This document shows positions 52,765 to 62,910 of a stretch of 64,000 nucleotides of DNA, in pieces. Origin of the DNA: Prorocentrum cordatum (Eukaryota > Sar > Dinophyceae > Prorocentrales > Prorocentraceae). Each line of letters begins with the position of its first letter. Position 1 is the first letter of the stretch. The translations under genes and the position numbers were made by a program. A model generated the notes under the pieces. It searched no databases. It was not told where the DNA came from and saw only the letters and a program-made list of their open reading frames with translations. The stretch covers positions 629,835 through 693,834 of the forward strand of contig CAUYUJ010016471.1 of the NCBI GenBank assembly GCA_963575745.1. Reading direction: 5' to 3'.

Positions 52765-53516
52765 GCCGCCACCCTCGGAAGGCACAGACTTTTTTAGACC
52801 TCTTCGCGGGGACAGGCCGCTTTGGCAAATGGCTTGAGAGGTTGAGCGGACTGCCGGCCCTCCGCCTCGATGTCAAGGCCGACCCCGCTTTCGATTTGTC
52901 ATCAGACGCAGCTCTCAAAGTAATTCGAGGTTGGATCGGGAGTCGAGTCGCGCGGGCCGCGTGGCTTGCCCCCCCGTGCTCGACGTGGAGCGTCGCCAGT
53001 CGGAACACCTTCCGCACACCCCAGCATATATATATGGTCGGCCCGACCTTTCCGACAAAAATGCAGTCAAAGTACAGTTCGGCAATGCAACAGCTCTCTT
53101 TTCAGTATGTGTGATTCGTGCGTGTCTGACGGCAGGTATTCCAGTAGCAATGGAGAACCCCCAGTCTTCTCTGGCAGTGTCCTGCCCTCTTAGACCTCAC
53201 GCGTCTAGACAGTTGTAGAGAGTTCGTGACACACATGTGCCAACGCAACCGAGCCTGGAAGGAACCCATTAAAGTCGCGGGGTGGAACGTAGGGGCTCCG
53301 CCCAAAGCACTTTGCAAACGGTGTTCTGGGGCCCAAGGGATGTGCAGTCGCACCCCCCGGCCTCGCGCGGCCCCCCAGGGCCGCGGACCCGGGGGCCCCA
53401 GGAACCTTACAGCTCGGGCAGAAGAATATCCTGATTCTTTCGCCCGAGGCGCCGCGTCCTTGCTTGTGCAGGCCTCCGACCGAATCCAGCTCACTCATCT
53501 CGCGTCTTTGTCTTTG
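52600..53516 (+). pseudogene. Element 3 methyltransferase-like C-terminal domain
   Basis: In frame 0, overlapping the end of the recombinase frame, T-F-L-D-L-F-A-G-T-G-R-F-G-K-W-L (52788 on) is a SAM-binding loop and W-L-A-P-P-C-S-T-W-S (about 52965) the Pro-Cys motif. An extra AT unit in an (AT)n run (53023-53035) shifts the reading to frame 2, with A-G-I-P-V-A-M-E-N-P (about 53130), the E-N-x motif. A further shift near 53190 leads to frame 0 with H-M-C-Q-R-N-R-A-W-K (to 53516). An A5 run at 52639-52643 is the likely point where the domain is joined to the recombinase frame. Confidence 0.65.
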
Positions 53517-53559
53517 TGAGCAAGCTCATGCGGCTTAGCCAGAATTGATTCGGGAAGAT

Positions 53560-53951
53560 GGGAGCGAGCGCGCACTGTTATAAGTTCCGTTCGCAGCAGG
53601 CACCAGTGTCGCCCACCCTCGGCAGCCTGCTACCTCTCTGGAAAATCCATCTGCGTTGGCAGGCGACAGCGTTCAGAGCAGGGTTCAGTTTTTCAAACGT
53701 GAGTGCTCTAAGTTGTAGCGCAGCCGCCTCGATAAACCGATGTGCATCCATGGACATCGGGCTCAAGTGCACCACCTCCCTCCCCTCCTCCTGGTTTCCC
53801 TTCTTTAATTCCTATGTGTCGTCAAAGCTGGGGAGCGAGCGCGCTCTGTTATAAGTTCCGTTCGCAGCAAGCACCAGTGTCGTCCGCCCTTGGCAGCCTG
53901 CTACCTCTCTGGAAAATCCATCTGCGTTGGCAAGCGAGAGTGTTCAGAGCA
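53560..53951 (+). repeat. Element 3 repeats B1-A2-B2
   Basis: B1 (53560-53680) and B2 (53831-53951) both run from GGGAGCGAGCGCGC to GTTCAGAGCA. A2 (53681-53771) starts directly after B1. A 59-bp pyrimidine-rich spacer separates A2 and B2. Confidence 0.92.
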
Positions 53952-53980
53952 TATATATATATATATATGTGTGTGTGTGC
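53951..53980. repeat. (AT)n(GT)n microsatellite
   Basis: Alternating AT then GT directly after B2; it may mark the integration junction. Confidence 0.85.
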
Positions 53981-54191
53981 ATGGTGGCGGATGGCTGGAT
54001 CCCATTGTGTATCCATATTGCCCCATCATTTCTCCTTCATTCTGCTCCCCCCATTCCTATGCCAGCTCTTTGTTCGAGGCACCCACGCGGATCGAACATC
54101 GATACTCTTTGTTTTCTCCCCATCTCTCCTTAACGTACTTCCCATTCTCTTTTACATCGTTTGTCTGCGCGGCTTGCTTACCCTACGATCG

Positions 54192-55666
54192 ATGGCATTG
54201 ATTCCACCAGAGGCCACTGCCATGCCATGGACATCAGTGACGGAAGTTGTCCAATATGTGCGTCTGTCGGCCAGTGTGTTTCGAGCTGTCGAGGCGCAGT
54301 TGGGAGACTTTCATAATCATTTCCGCTGATGTCGATAATCCCCGCGCCGATGCTCCACGCGGCAATCATGACCACACAGATTGACAGCAATGCCGGGTAT
54401 GGAGACGAGCCGGACATGCGTGGGCTCACCCCTTTGATGAAAGCAAGCCAGGTGGGCCTGATCTGGCGCATCTGCAAACGCATTTCGTGGACAGCCGGCG
54501 GGCAAAGATGGGGCGACTTCGTGGACTTGGATCCGTTCCAGGCGCCTGCGGCCCGTCCGGCCGCGGCCGGGTCCGGGGCAGCGCCGACGGCGGCTCCAAC
54601 GATCAAAAAGAAGGTCGTCAAATTGTCCGCCGTGCTCGACCATGTGACGATGGCGAGGTGCGGGTCGCTGATGCACCCACACACGCCCAGTGGCACGCCA
54701 ACTACCAGCAGCAGGTCCTCGCCGCTCCAGCGGAGGCCGCGGAACCTTCGGCGGAGCAGCTCACGGCCCTCAGCCACAGGGTCAACGACCGCGGTTGCTC
54801 GCCGTACGCTGACTTCGCGCTGTGGGGGCCGTTCGCCCGGTTGGGCGCGCGTGCCGTGAAGTTCCGCGCCTGGTACCCGACCGGCGACGGTTCCTTCGCG
54901 GCCAAGGAGCTCCCCGGCCCGGTGAACTTTCAACGCTTGGGGGCGGCCTGGAAGGTCTTCGCCGCGGCCCGCATCATGCCCGTGGCTGTGGCCCGCCCGG
55001 CGTTCGAGCACTACGCGGAGAAGATCCGCAAGCTCGTGCAGCTATGGCAGGAGTGCTGGCATCTGATTGCCACGGCGGATGACCAGATGCGCGCGGAGCA
55101 CTTGGTCCGCCTAAAGCGCCGCTACGAGGCCAAACTGGCGGCCGGGCAGACGCCTGCTCCAGACTTGGAACAGCGCAGCGCCCTGGTCCACCGCGTACCG
55201 CCTTGCGGCCGACGACGAGGCATTCTGGGGCGCTCACGTGCGGCGCCCGGCTGCTGCGTGGGCGGCGCGCGGCGGTCGCGGCGTCCTGCTCGCGCCCGAG
55301 GAGGCGGTGGCCATGGCCCACCTGCCAGGAGGCCTCGCGGCCATTGCGCCACCGACAGAGCAGCGCCCCGCGGCGGGCAAGCGGCGCAAGACCAGCACGC
55401 AGCAGCAGCGCCCCCAGCAGACGTCGGGAAACGGGGGCCCCCCGCCGACTGCCCACGGCAGCTCGGCGGGGGGTCCGCGCAAGCAGACGAACGACTCCCA
55501 AAAAGCCCTGCAGGTGACCGAGGTGTGCAAGAACTGGAACCAGGGCAACCCGGCGAACGAGTGCGGCAAGCTGGGCGCGCCCTCGACTTGCCCGAGGGGC
55601 CGGGTCCACAAGTGCGCCAAGTGCGGTGATGCTTCGCACAATGCGCCGGACTGCCGGCGCCGCTGA
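54192..55666 (+). pseudogene. Element 4 gag with CCHC zinc knuckle
   Basis: ATG at 54192 starts an ORF that closes at 54329, where the next frame begins (54329 to about 54640). The reading then moves to frame 1 (about 54640-55170), a globular segment with W-H-A-N-Y-Q-Q-Q and V-K-F-R-A-W-Y-P-T-G-D-G, and then to frame 2 (about 55180-55666), A-A-D-D-E-A-F-W-G-A-H-V then basic/proline-rich. It ends with V-C-K-N-W-N-Q-G and a zinc knuckle C-A-K-C-G-D-A-S-H-N-A-P-D-C (C-x2-C-x4-H-x4-C). This is the nucleocapsid finger of a retroelement gag. Three frameshifts. Confidence 0.65.
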
Positions 55667-55732
55667 CCCGGCTCCGGGGTCGCATGGCGCTGTCGCTGAG
55701 GCCTCCGACAGCGCCTTGGTCCGAGTGGGCCA

Positions 55733-57760
55733 GTGGGGCAACGCCTTATAGTCAGGCGCCCCACCAGCGCCGCCGCGGCAGCCGGGCAGCCGGCCGCGCA
55801 GCCAGCCCTCGCGGAGGTCGCACGCCCCGCGCCGACGGCCGCGGCCCCGGCCTCCCTGCAGGAGCGCCGTGAGCAGGAGAACCACCTCTGCGTCGGTGGC
55901 CTGCGCTCAACGGCGGCCTCCGTCGCGCGCCTCTGCGCCCTCGGCAAGGAGGTGGCAGCCTTGTACGACGACTGGGTTTCGGAGTGCCCGGAGGCTACCA
56001 CTGTGGCGCTGCGTTTCGGTGACAAGAGTTACACCGGCCCAGACAGGCACCTGGTCGAGGTCTGGAGATCCCGGCTGCGCGAGCATCTCGGCGCCCCGCC
56101 TGAGAGCCAGGTCGCACGCGAGTGGGGGCAGCCTTCGCCGCTGCAAGCGGAGCTGCTGCACGCCTGACTGCAGGCTGGCGGAGACCCCGAAACCTGCCTC
56201 CGGGATATGGTGCCAGGTGGGTGCGCTGCTGGGCGTGGAGGTGCCCGTCCCCACTTGCGGCGTATTCCCCGCTGTGCCCGCGGCCGAGAGCTCTGGCACC
56301 TCTGGTAGATTGGACTTAGCCCTGGCGCAAGGCGTGTTCAGTCACCAGTCGATCTCCGACGACCCTGAAGGCTCGGCGGTGGAGGTGCACCGCTATCTGG
56401 AACAGGACTTCGCAGTCTCGCTTCCTGATCCCGTCGCCCAGCAGAGGTTTCCTGGTGGCTCCACTTCCAGAGTGGCGCTCATCACCAAGGAGAAGCCAGA
56501 CGGGGGCGTCAAGCGGCGCATCATTGTCGACCTCGAGCGGAGTAGGCCGACGCCAGTCAACAGCCGCGCCCGGGTCCCAGAACGACCGGTGCTGCCGCGG
56601 ATCCGCGACCTCATCCGGGACACTCTGGCGCTCGTCCACGGCGCGGCGCCCCCCGGCAGTGGCGGCCCGGCGGTGGATTTAGAATTCGCTATCGCCGATG
56701 TCTCGGACGCCTATATTAATACATGCACCTGCGGACGCACCCAGACGAGCTGCGCCACTGTCTGTCGCCGGACGTGGTGCCGGGCCGCCTCTTGCTGTGG
56801 ATCACCCTCTGCTTCGGCCTCTCTGGCGCCCCGCTTATCTGGTGCCGCGTCGCAGCCGCGTTGGCGAGGCTCGCGCAATCTTGCGTGGACCACCGCCATG
56901 CCAGAATGCAGCAGCATCTGGACGACCCCATTCGGGCACTCTGGGGCACGAGAGCGCAGCGCGACAGGCAGCTCGGCCTCGCACTGCGGGTGCTCGTCGG
57001 CATGGGTGTCCGCATTGCGTGGCACAAAGCAGTCGGGGGGGGCGCCGTCGTGTGGATCGGGGCCTCCATAGTGGCAGACGTCGCTGCCCGAGAGATCACC
57101 GTGTCCATCCCGGCAAGCATGGTCGCGGAGCTCCTGGCCTTCCTCGAGCTCCTGGCCTCGGGGGCGATGGTCAGCCTCAGGGGGCTCAAGCGGCGCGCGG
57201 GCAAACATTCCTGGGTTGCAGGCCTGCTCCTTCGCATCCGCTGGGTCGTGTCCATTATGCACGCGGTCGTAGCCTCCGCAGAGAGGGGCATCCGCTCCGG
57301 CGCCGAGGAGCGCAGACGTCTTCTCAGAGAGGGCGCGCGCCCCAAGGGCGGGCTCGTGGCGGCCAAGCGGATCGCCTTGCCTGTCCAGTGGCTCACAGCG
57401 CTCTGGCGCGACATGCAGGGGCCGCTGACACGGCGCATATCTTGGGCGCGCCCCCCGCCGGCCACCGTCGTCATAGTGGGCGCTTCGCCGTGGGGCCTGG
57501 GGCTGCTTCTGGCCCACCTCGCTTCCAGCAGGGTTTTGGAGTGCGCCCACAGCGACGTGCTGCATGACGACGAAAGGCTATTTCTTGTCCACCAGGGCAG
57601 GCCACCATCACCTCTGTCCTTCCCTCTCCTCCCCTTCCTCCCTTCCCTCCTTCCGCTTCCTCGTCCCACCCCTGCGGGAACTGCTTTCGGTTGGCCGTTC
57701 CGAGTGGCGTCTCGGCGCCGGGGCCCGCGTCGCGAAGATCAGGCTTGCGTGCGAAGGTAA
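55733..57760 (+). pseudogene. Element 4 reverse transcriptase
   Basis: Frame 2 (55733-56167) encodes a helical N-domain with C-V-G-G-L-R-S. Frame 0 (about 56175-56722) has S-R-V-A-L-I-T-K-E-K-P-D-G-G-V-K-R-R-I-I-V-D-L and F-A-I-A-D-V-S-D-A-Y-I-N (first catalytic Asp). A 2-base excess in AT-rich ATTAATAC (about 56718) shifts the rest to frame 2, with C-F-G-L-S-G-A-P-L-I-W, Q-Q-H-L-D-D-P-I (both Asp present) and W-I-G-A. The tail after about 57600 is pyrimidine-derived. The catalytic residues are intact, but two shifts interrupt the frame. It belongs with the CCHC gag upstream and resembles DIRS-type RT of dinoflagellates more than LINE RT. Confidence 0.68.
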
Positions 57761-57779
57761 TCGTCTTCGTCGCTCGGCC

Positions 57780-58240
57780 CCTGGACCGAATCCTCGGCGA
57801 GGCGCAGCGGGCGGCCGCGTGCTCGCGCGCAAGGCCTGCTTGCAGGTTTTCTAGGGACGCGCGGTGCGGTTGTGCCCCATTCAGCCGTCTGAGCCATGCG
57901 TTCTGTAAACTCTCGGCGAGGCGCATGGGGCTCCAGGCTCGGGCTCTGCGTCGGAGCCGAATGGCGCGCCACGGGTGCCATATTTCCATGTTTGAGCTCT
58001 CGGCGAGGCCCACGCTTACCTTGGACCTGGTGGCCGTGTCTGTAAGCTTTCGGCGGGGCGCATGGGGCTCCAGGCTCGGGTTCTGCGTCGGAGCCGAATG
58101 GCACGCCTACGAGTGCCATGCATCACTGTTTGTACTCTCGGCGAGTCGCACATTTGCCTTGAGCAAAGTTGTTGGCCGAACGGCACGCCCACGAGCGCCT
58201 TGCGTCACAGCGTCAGCTTTCGGCGAGGCGCACGCTGCGT
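57780..58240. repeat. Degenerate CTCGGCGAGGCGCA repeats
   Basis: (C/T)TCGGCG(A/G)GGCGCA-like words at about 57792, 57912, 57995, 58049, 58138 and 58219. The copies at 57912 and 58049 are followed by the same block (TGGGGCTCCAGGCTCGGG), giving a local period near 130 bp. Confidence 0.6.
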
Positions 58241-58300
58241 TGAGCCAGGTTGCCGTCGAAGCTAGAACGGCACGTGATCAAGACAGTATTCTTATGATTT

Positions 58301-58326
58301 GTCCGCTGTTGCAGTTTTGGCTCAGA
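58301..58326 (+). other. Possible relict dinoflagellate spliced leader
   Basis: TCCGCTGTTGCAGTTTTGGC (58302-58321), then TCAG, resembles the 3' part of the dinoflagellate spliced leader, with ten exact bases TTTTGGCTCA. An ATG in good context follows at 58331. Relict leaders mark DNA copied back from mature mRNA. Confidence 0.35.
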
Positions 58327-58330
58327 TCGC

Positions 58331-58770
58331 CATGGGCACTCCTCGCAGTGCTGGGGGCGCGCCGTCCAGAGGTCCGCCCTCCAAACGGCTTCGCTACGCC
58401 TCGCGCTCTGGCACGCCGCCCGCGCCGATTCCGGCGCGGTGGAGCAATGGGCGAGAGGGCGTGCCAGCCACAAGCGCGGTCACCCACGCCCCGGTGATCC
58501 CACGCCTGGCCCCGGGCGCGTCCGCGAGCGGTTCGCTGCCGAGGTTCGCGCCGCTGGCGCAGCCGCGCGGGAGATCACCAGGCTGCATTCTCTCTCCAGG
58601 CGCCAGTCAGTTAGTGCAGTTACCCAGCCAGCGTGGCAGCTTTGGCATTGGAGTTCGTAGCGTCGATCTTCAAAGACGTGACTTCCCTAGGCCTCCACTT
58701 CCAGATGCTGGCCAGATCAGGGGCTCCATTAAGGCAGCTTTGTCCATAGCTGGCGACCCCGTGCGCCTCG
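58331..58770 (+). other. Open frame after the leader-like sequence
   Basis: From ATG 58331 a proline/serine/arginine-rich frame runs on (P-S-K-R-L-R-Y-A-S-R-S-G-T-P-P). Another frame in the same place (58439-58660) is helical (R-E-R-F-A-A-E-V-R-A-A-G-A-A-A-R-E-I). Neither is recognised. Together they may be the N-terminal region of the recombinase-like ORF that follows. Confidence 0.3.
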
Positions 58771-58779
58771 CGAGTTGCT

Positions 58780-59289
58780 TTGGGCGCTCTCAAACAGGAC
58801 TTTTATGCGAATTTCTCCCGCGAGGCAGTCTCTCGCAAGCGGGCTGGCGTGTGCAGATTGGCAGAGCAGGCGGCATCGCCCATTCCGGATGTATCTGCAC
58901 CCTTCCCTCCAGAGGTCGCCGTCGTGCACGCGGTGGCTGCGGCTCTCAAGGGGGCTCGGTTCAAATCTGCAGAGCAATACCTCAATGAATTGCGGCATGA
59001 GCACATCGAACGCGGCGCGCCTGTTTCGCAGCAGCTCGCCCAGGCACTCGGCCAGTGCAAGCTGTCTGTCCGACGAGGTGTTGGCCCGAAATCCAAGGCC
59101 GCTGAGTTGCGGGAAGACGGGCTTCGGCCGATTGATGTCTTGGAGTCCCTGCAAGGCGTTGCTGGTCATGACTTGGCCTCGCCATTGCACGCCTGGGTGG
59201 TAGCCGCGCGCTTCCTGCTCAGGGGGATCGAGCTGGCGGCAGCGAGGCCTCGGTGCCCGGACAAAAAGTGTCCACACCCATTGCGCTAA
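58780..59289 (+). pseudogene. Recombinase N-domain-like ORF
   Basis: A 169-codon frame, open just upstream of 58780. The segment A-A-L-K-G-A-R-F-K-S-A-E-Q-Y-L-N-E-L-R-H-E-H, then R-R-G-V-G-P-K-S-K-A and A-R-F-L-L-R-G-I-E-L, follows the pattern of the N-terminal helical (SAM-like) domain of tyrosine recombinases in dinoflagellate retroelements. The catalytic domain is absent: the frame ends at C-P-D-K-K-C-P-H-P-L-R and is followed by poly-C and poly-T DNA. It is probably the 3' remainder of element 4. Confidence 0.45.
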
Positions 59290-59889
59290 GATGATACGAC
59301 ATCGAATTCAGTCGAACAAATATCCGTAGCCCCCGCCCCCCCCCAACTCAAAGTTGGCGGGGTTAGCTGCGAGGCAACGCGCGAGGGACAAAATGTGGAC
59401 ACTTCAACTTTGAGTTTTTTTTTTGGGGGGGGGCGAGTCAAATGTAGATTGCAATTGTTGTTACCATCATGTCTGACTGCCTTCTCGCCGTCGGTTTGGC
59501 CATTTTTTGTCCGGGCACCGTCTGGGTAAGCAGGTTTTTATTGTTTTATGGATGTGGGTCTATGAATATATGTTGATGCTATCCTAGTTTATGTTAGGTC
59601 ATGTCGAAGGTGTCTTATGTTGTTGGATTTGATGCTGGATATGCCGAAGTTGTTTTGTATAGTGACGCTTCGTATACGTTGACCGTTCAAAAAGTTGTAA
59701 TCGTTTTGGAGTTTACCTAGGATGTTGTTCTCTGTTGTAGCATTCTTGTGGGTCTCTGAGGGCCCTCCTGGCTGTCTTGGGGCCCTCACTGGCCGTCTCC
59801 AGGCTTCCTCGGGCCGTGCGTGGGCCGCTTCGGCCCCCCGGAGTGTCTCCAGGAGGAAATGGGGGAGTGAAATCGGGGATGGGGATGAG
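59290..59889. other. Intergenic, homopolymer-rich
   Basis: C-run near 59336-59344; T9G9-type run near 59416-59432; a short CTTGGGG-type repeat patch at 59745-59850. No gene seen. Confidence 0.6.
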
Positions 59890-60720
59890 GAAGACTGGGG
59901 AGGAGGAAAGGAAGAGGGGGAGGAGGAGGAGGAGGAGGGGGAGGGGGAGGAAAAGGAGAGGAGGAGGAGGATGAGCCGAGGAGGAGGAGGAGGGGGGGGG
60001 GGGAGGATGGGAGGAGGAGAAGGAGGAGAAAAAGGAGGAAGAGGAGGCAGAGGAGGAGGTGGAGGAGCGGGAGAGGGGAGGGGGAAGAGGAGGAGGGGGA
60101 GGAGGAGGAGAGGAGGTGAAGGAGAAGAAAAGGAGGGCGAGGAGGAGGAGGAGCGAGGGAGGAGGAGCGGAAGGCGAGGGGGAGGATGAGTTGGGGGGAG
60201 GAGGAGAAGGAGAAGGAGGAGGAGGACGACGACGACGAGGATGACAAGGAGGAGGAAGACAAGGAGGAGGAGGAGGAGGAGGAAGAGGAAGGAGAGGAGG
60301 AGGAGGAGGACGGCGAGGAGGAGCAGGAGGAGATGAGGAGGAGGAGGAGGGGGAGCGCAGGAGGACGGCGAGAGGAGGATGAGGAGAGGAGGAGAAACAG
60401 AGGGCGGGTGCCAGAGCAGGAGACTCGGGAGGGGAAGGGGGGGAGCAGCAGAAAGATGAGGAGGACGTGGAGTAGGAGGGAGGGGAGAAGGAGGAGGAAG
60501 AGGAGGAGGAGGAGGAGGAGGAGGACAAGGAGGAACAGGAGGAGCAGGAGGATGAGGAGGATGAGGAGGAGGAGCAGGAGGAGGAGGAGGAGGAGGAGGA
60601 GCAGCAGCAGCAGGGAGGAGGAGGAGGAAGGGGAGGAGGAGGAGGAGGAGGAGGAGGAGGAGGAGGAGGAGGAGGGGAAGAGGAAGAGGAGGAGGAAGAG
60701 GACGACGAGGACAAGGAGGA
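59890..60720. repeat. GGA/GAG purine array, about 830 bp
   Basis: Nearly pure purine on the plus strand. The long frames on both strands (for example 59589-60740 minus) encode only low-complexity peptides. Confidence 0.92.
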
Positions 60721-60786
60721 ACATTGCATTGCAGTCGCATCGCGTTTCGTTGCTACTTCGGTCCTATCGATTTGCATTGCGGTCGC

Positions 60787-60907
60787 ATTGCGTGGCATTG
60801 CAATCGCATTAAATTGCACTCGCATGGCATTGCCTTTGTATTGCGTGGCATTGCGACCGCATTAAATTGCAACCGCATGGCGTTGCCTTCGCATTGCGTG
60901 GCATTCC
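60787..60907. repeat. 53-bp tandem repeat
   Basis: Copies start at 60787, 60840 and (partial) 60893, each beginning ATTGCGTGGCATT. Each copy is itself made of GCATTGC/CGCAT words, and related words extend to 60724. Confidence 0.8.
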
Positions 60908-61255
60908 ACGGCGGCGTCTTTCGCACGCACGAGTATCCGAACCCTCCAAGGGATCCTGGCTCAAGGATATAGGACTGCCGACTCGGGCTCACCGGTTGCG
61001 TGCCGCACCGTTTGCAAACGCAGACATGAGCGGATCGCGCGCGGGCACGACGAACCTCACCAAGCAGGACATTGTCCGCGTGCACGGCCGCGGGCTAAGC
61101 AGGGACTTAGGTTACCCCGCGCTTGGCCGATCGCCCGCCGATCTTCCTGACTGTGTCCTTCCATGGCAATGGCAGGCGCCGATGGCACTCCCCGCTAGGT
61201 CGATCACTCGGCGATATTCCTTCCGTGGCGGCCCTTAGTTCAGTGGTCGGCAGAC

Positions 61256-62247
61256 TTGCGACTGCCGCGGGGGCTTAGGTCTCCAAGCCAAGGGCCGCAC
61301 GCCCGCGCCGATTGCTGCCATCATGGGCCGCGACAAGTCCACCATCTGCAAAAACTTCAAGCATTCCACAGCAGCCGCGTCAGCGGGGCGATGCTGACGG
61401 AAGAGATGGTCGACAAGCTTGTGAGCGCGATGGAGCAGATGACCAAGGCCGTAGATTCGAAGTACCAGGTAACCTTGAACATGGTCATGGCCGCCTTGAA
61501 GATGAAGTGCTTCGAGAAGACAGCGCGGCGGGCGCTGCATGATCGCGGGGCGCGTTTTCACCCGACGCGTGAGAAGCCAGCCCCCGGCTTATCTTGCCAC
61601 AGAGTCGGACACGCTGTGCGCCCCAAGGTTCGTTCGGACATAGTTCGAGTTTGCGATAGCCCGTGCCTAGAGCCACTTATCGGTCAAAGTATCGTCTCTT
61701 TAGAGCCCCAGCCCCTTCTGTTGCGCGCGACACTCCTAAGGCGCGCACCGACGCGGACGTGAAGGGCCGGCTCGCTTTCGCGAAGGCCCTCGCGTCCAAG
61801 CTGGCGTCGTTCTGGACGAGCAAGATCCACGCCTAAACGGACAATAGATGTTTCCCCAAGTTCCCGACGGCGACGGCGCGGGCGCACGCTGCGAAGCGTG
61901 CCGCGCGGGGTTCTTACAGGTCCAAAGGCAACGGTCTCGCCAAGGGCCACGTCAAGCCGAGGAAGAGCAACAAGTCCTCTTTCGGCAAGAGCGGCAACGC
62001 GGCCGTGGCCATCTCCGCAAAGAAGGCGCCCACGTGCCACGTTGTGGACGGGCGTTGGAACGCGGCGACGGCGGCGGAGATGCACCAGGAGGCCTTGGCC
62101 CCGGCGCTGCGCAGGGCCAACGCGAAGTCGCGGTCTTTCCTCATTCTGGAGGACAACGACCCAGCGGGCTACAAGGCCAAATCAGAGAAACTATGGATTC
62201 AGTTTGTGTCGGGGTTTCGGTTTTCTGCTATGCTTGGCGGCCCATAG
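61256..62247 (+). pseudogene. Truncated Tc1/mariner-like transposase
   Basis: Frame 0 at 61323 gives M-G-R-D-K-S-T-I-C-K-N-F-K, a helix-turn-helix-like start. Frame 2 (about 61390-61572) continues E-E-M-V-D-K-L-V-S-A-M-E-Q-M and R-A-L-H-D-R-G-A-R-F-H-P. About 165 nt of unrelated sequence follows. Frame 1 (about 61737-62247) has R-L-A-F-A-K-A-L-A, a TAA at 61834, then H-V-V-D-G-R-W-N-A (first catalytic Asp) and F-L-I-L-E-D-N-D-P-A-G-Y-K (second). The C-terminal part with the third acidic residue is missing: the sequence departs after K-A-K-S-E-K and enters GGA repeats. Transposase of a DNA transposon, dead. No terminal inverted repeats found. Confidence 0.62.
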
Positions 62248-62517
62248 GGGCCAGACGGATCGCGAGGAGGCGGAGGGGGAGGAGGAAGAGGAGGAGGAGG
62301 AGGAGGAGGAGGGGCCACCTGTGGTTGTGGCTCCTCGCGTTTCTCCGGCCTGCCTCTCTCCCCTCCCCCTCCTTCCTCTCTCCCTAAACCCCCCTCCCTC
62401 CTCCCCCCCCCGCCCATCCCCCCGAAATGGGGCGGGGCGAATTACAGCCGACCAGTCCCAATCCCAACCGTTCGGAGCGAATTGCAAACATAAATGGGAC
62501 CAATTACAACCATGGGA
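62248..62517. repeat. GGA patch and pyrimidine-rich spacer
   Basis: (GGA)n at 62264-62312, then C/T-rich sequence to 62420. No gene seen. Confidence 0.7.
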
Positions 62518-62590
62518 TCTTCAGAAGTACTTCTTTCTTCTTCAGAAGTATTTCTTTCTTCTTCAGAAGTACTTTTTTCTTCTTCAGAAG
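62518..62590. repeat. 21-bp tandem repeat
   Basis: About 3.5 copies of CTTCTTCAGAAGTACTTCTT; the core CTTCAGAAG is palindromic. Confidence 0.85.
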
Positions 62591-62594
62591 CACT

Positions 62595-62690
62595 TCGATT
62601 CCTTGGGATTCCTTATGATTCCTTAGGATTCCTTAGGATCCTTAGGATTCCTTAGGGTCCTTGGGATTCCTTAGGATCCTTAGGAATATT
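62595..62690. repeat. ATTCCTTAGG repeat
   Basis: Ten- to eleven-base units (ATTCCTTAGG, ATCCTTAGG) in tandem. A CTTGGGG-type patch follows at 62740-62850. Confidence 0.85.
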
Positions 62691-62910
62691 TACGAATACG
62701 TGGGAATCCAGAAAAATCCTTCGGGGAAGAGGGCGCTTTGGGGGCTTTCTTGAGGTCTCTTTGGGCCACTCTTAAGGCCCTCTCGGGGCCTTCTTGGAGC
62801 CCTCCTGGGGCCCTTATTGACCTTTCTTGGCGCCCAAATAAACCTTGGAAGGGCCAATTTTTGATGGCTGCAGGAGGGCCAACTTTTGAGGTCAATATTA
62901 CGGACACTAC

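Larger units (their letters stand above)
46355..53951 (+). mobile_element. Element 3: DIRS/Ngaro-like tyrosine-recombinase retroelement
   Basis: Codes on the plus strand for gag, RT, RNase H, a tyrosine recombinase and a methyltransferase-like domain. The ends are split direct repeats: A1 46355-46445 at the left; B1 53560-53680, A2 53681-53771 and B2 53831-53951 at the right. The order A1-ORFs-B1-A2-B2 is diagnostic of Ngaro-type DIRS elements, which integrate through a recombinase rather than a DDE integrase. Confidence 0.88.

Noticed and set aside
59589-60740. 383-codon minus-strand frame
   Set aside because: Low-complexity proline/leucine/serine translation of the GGA array.
61569-61740. 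Intron in the transposase (GTGAGA...CTAAG)
   Set aside because: Splicing there does not connect the frames on the two sides.
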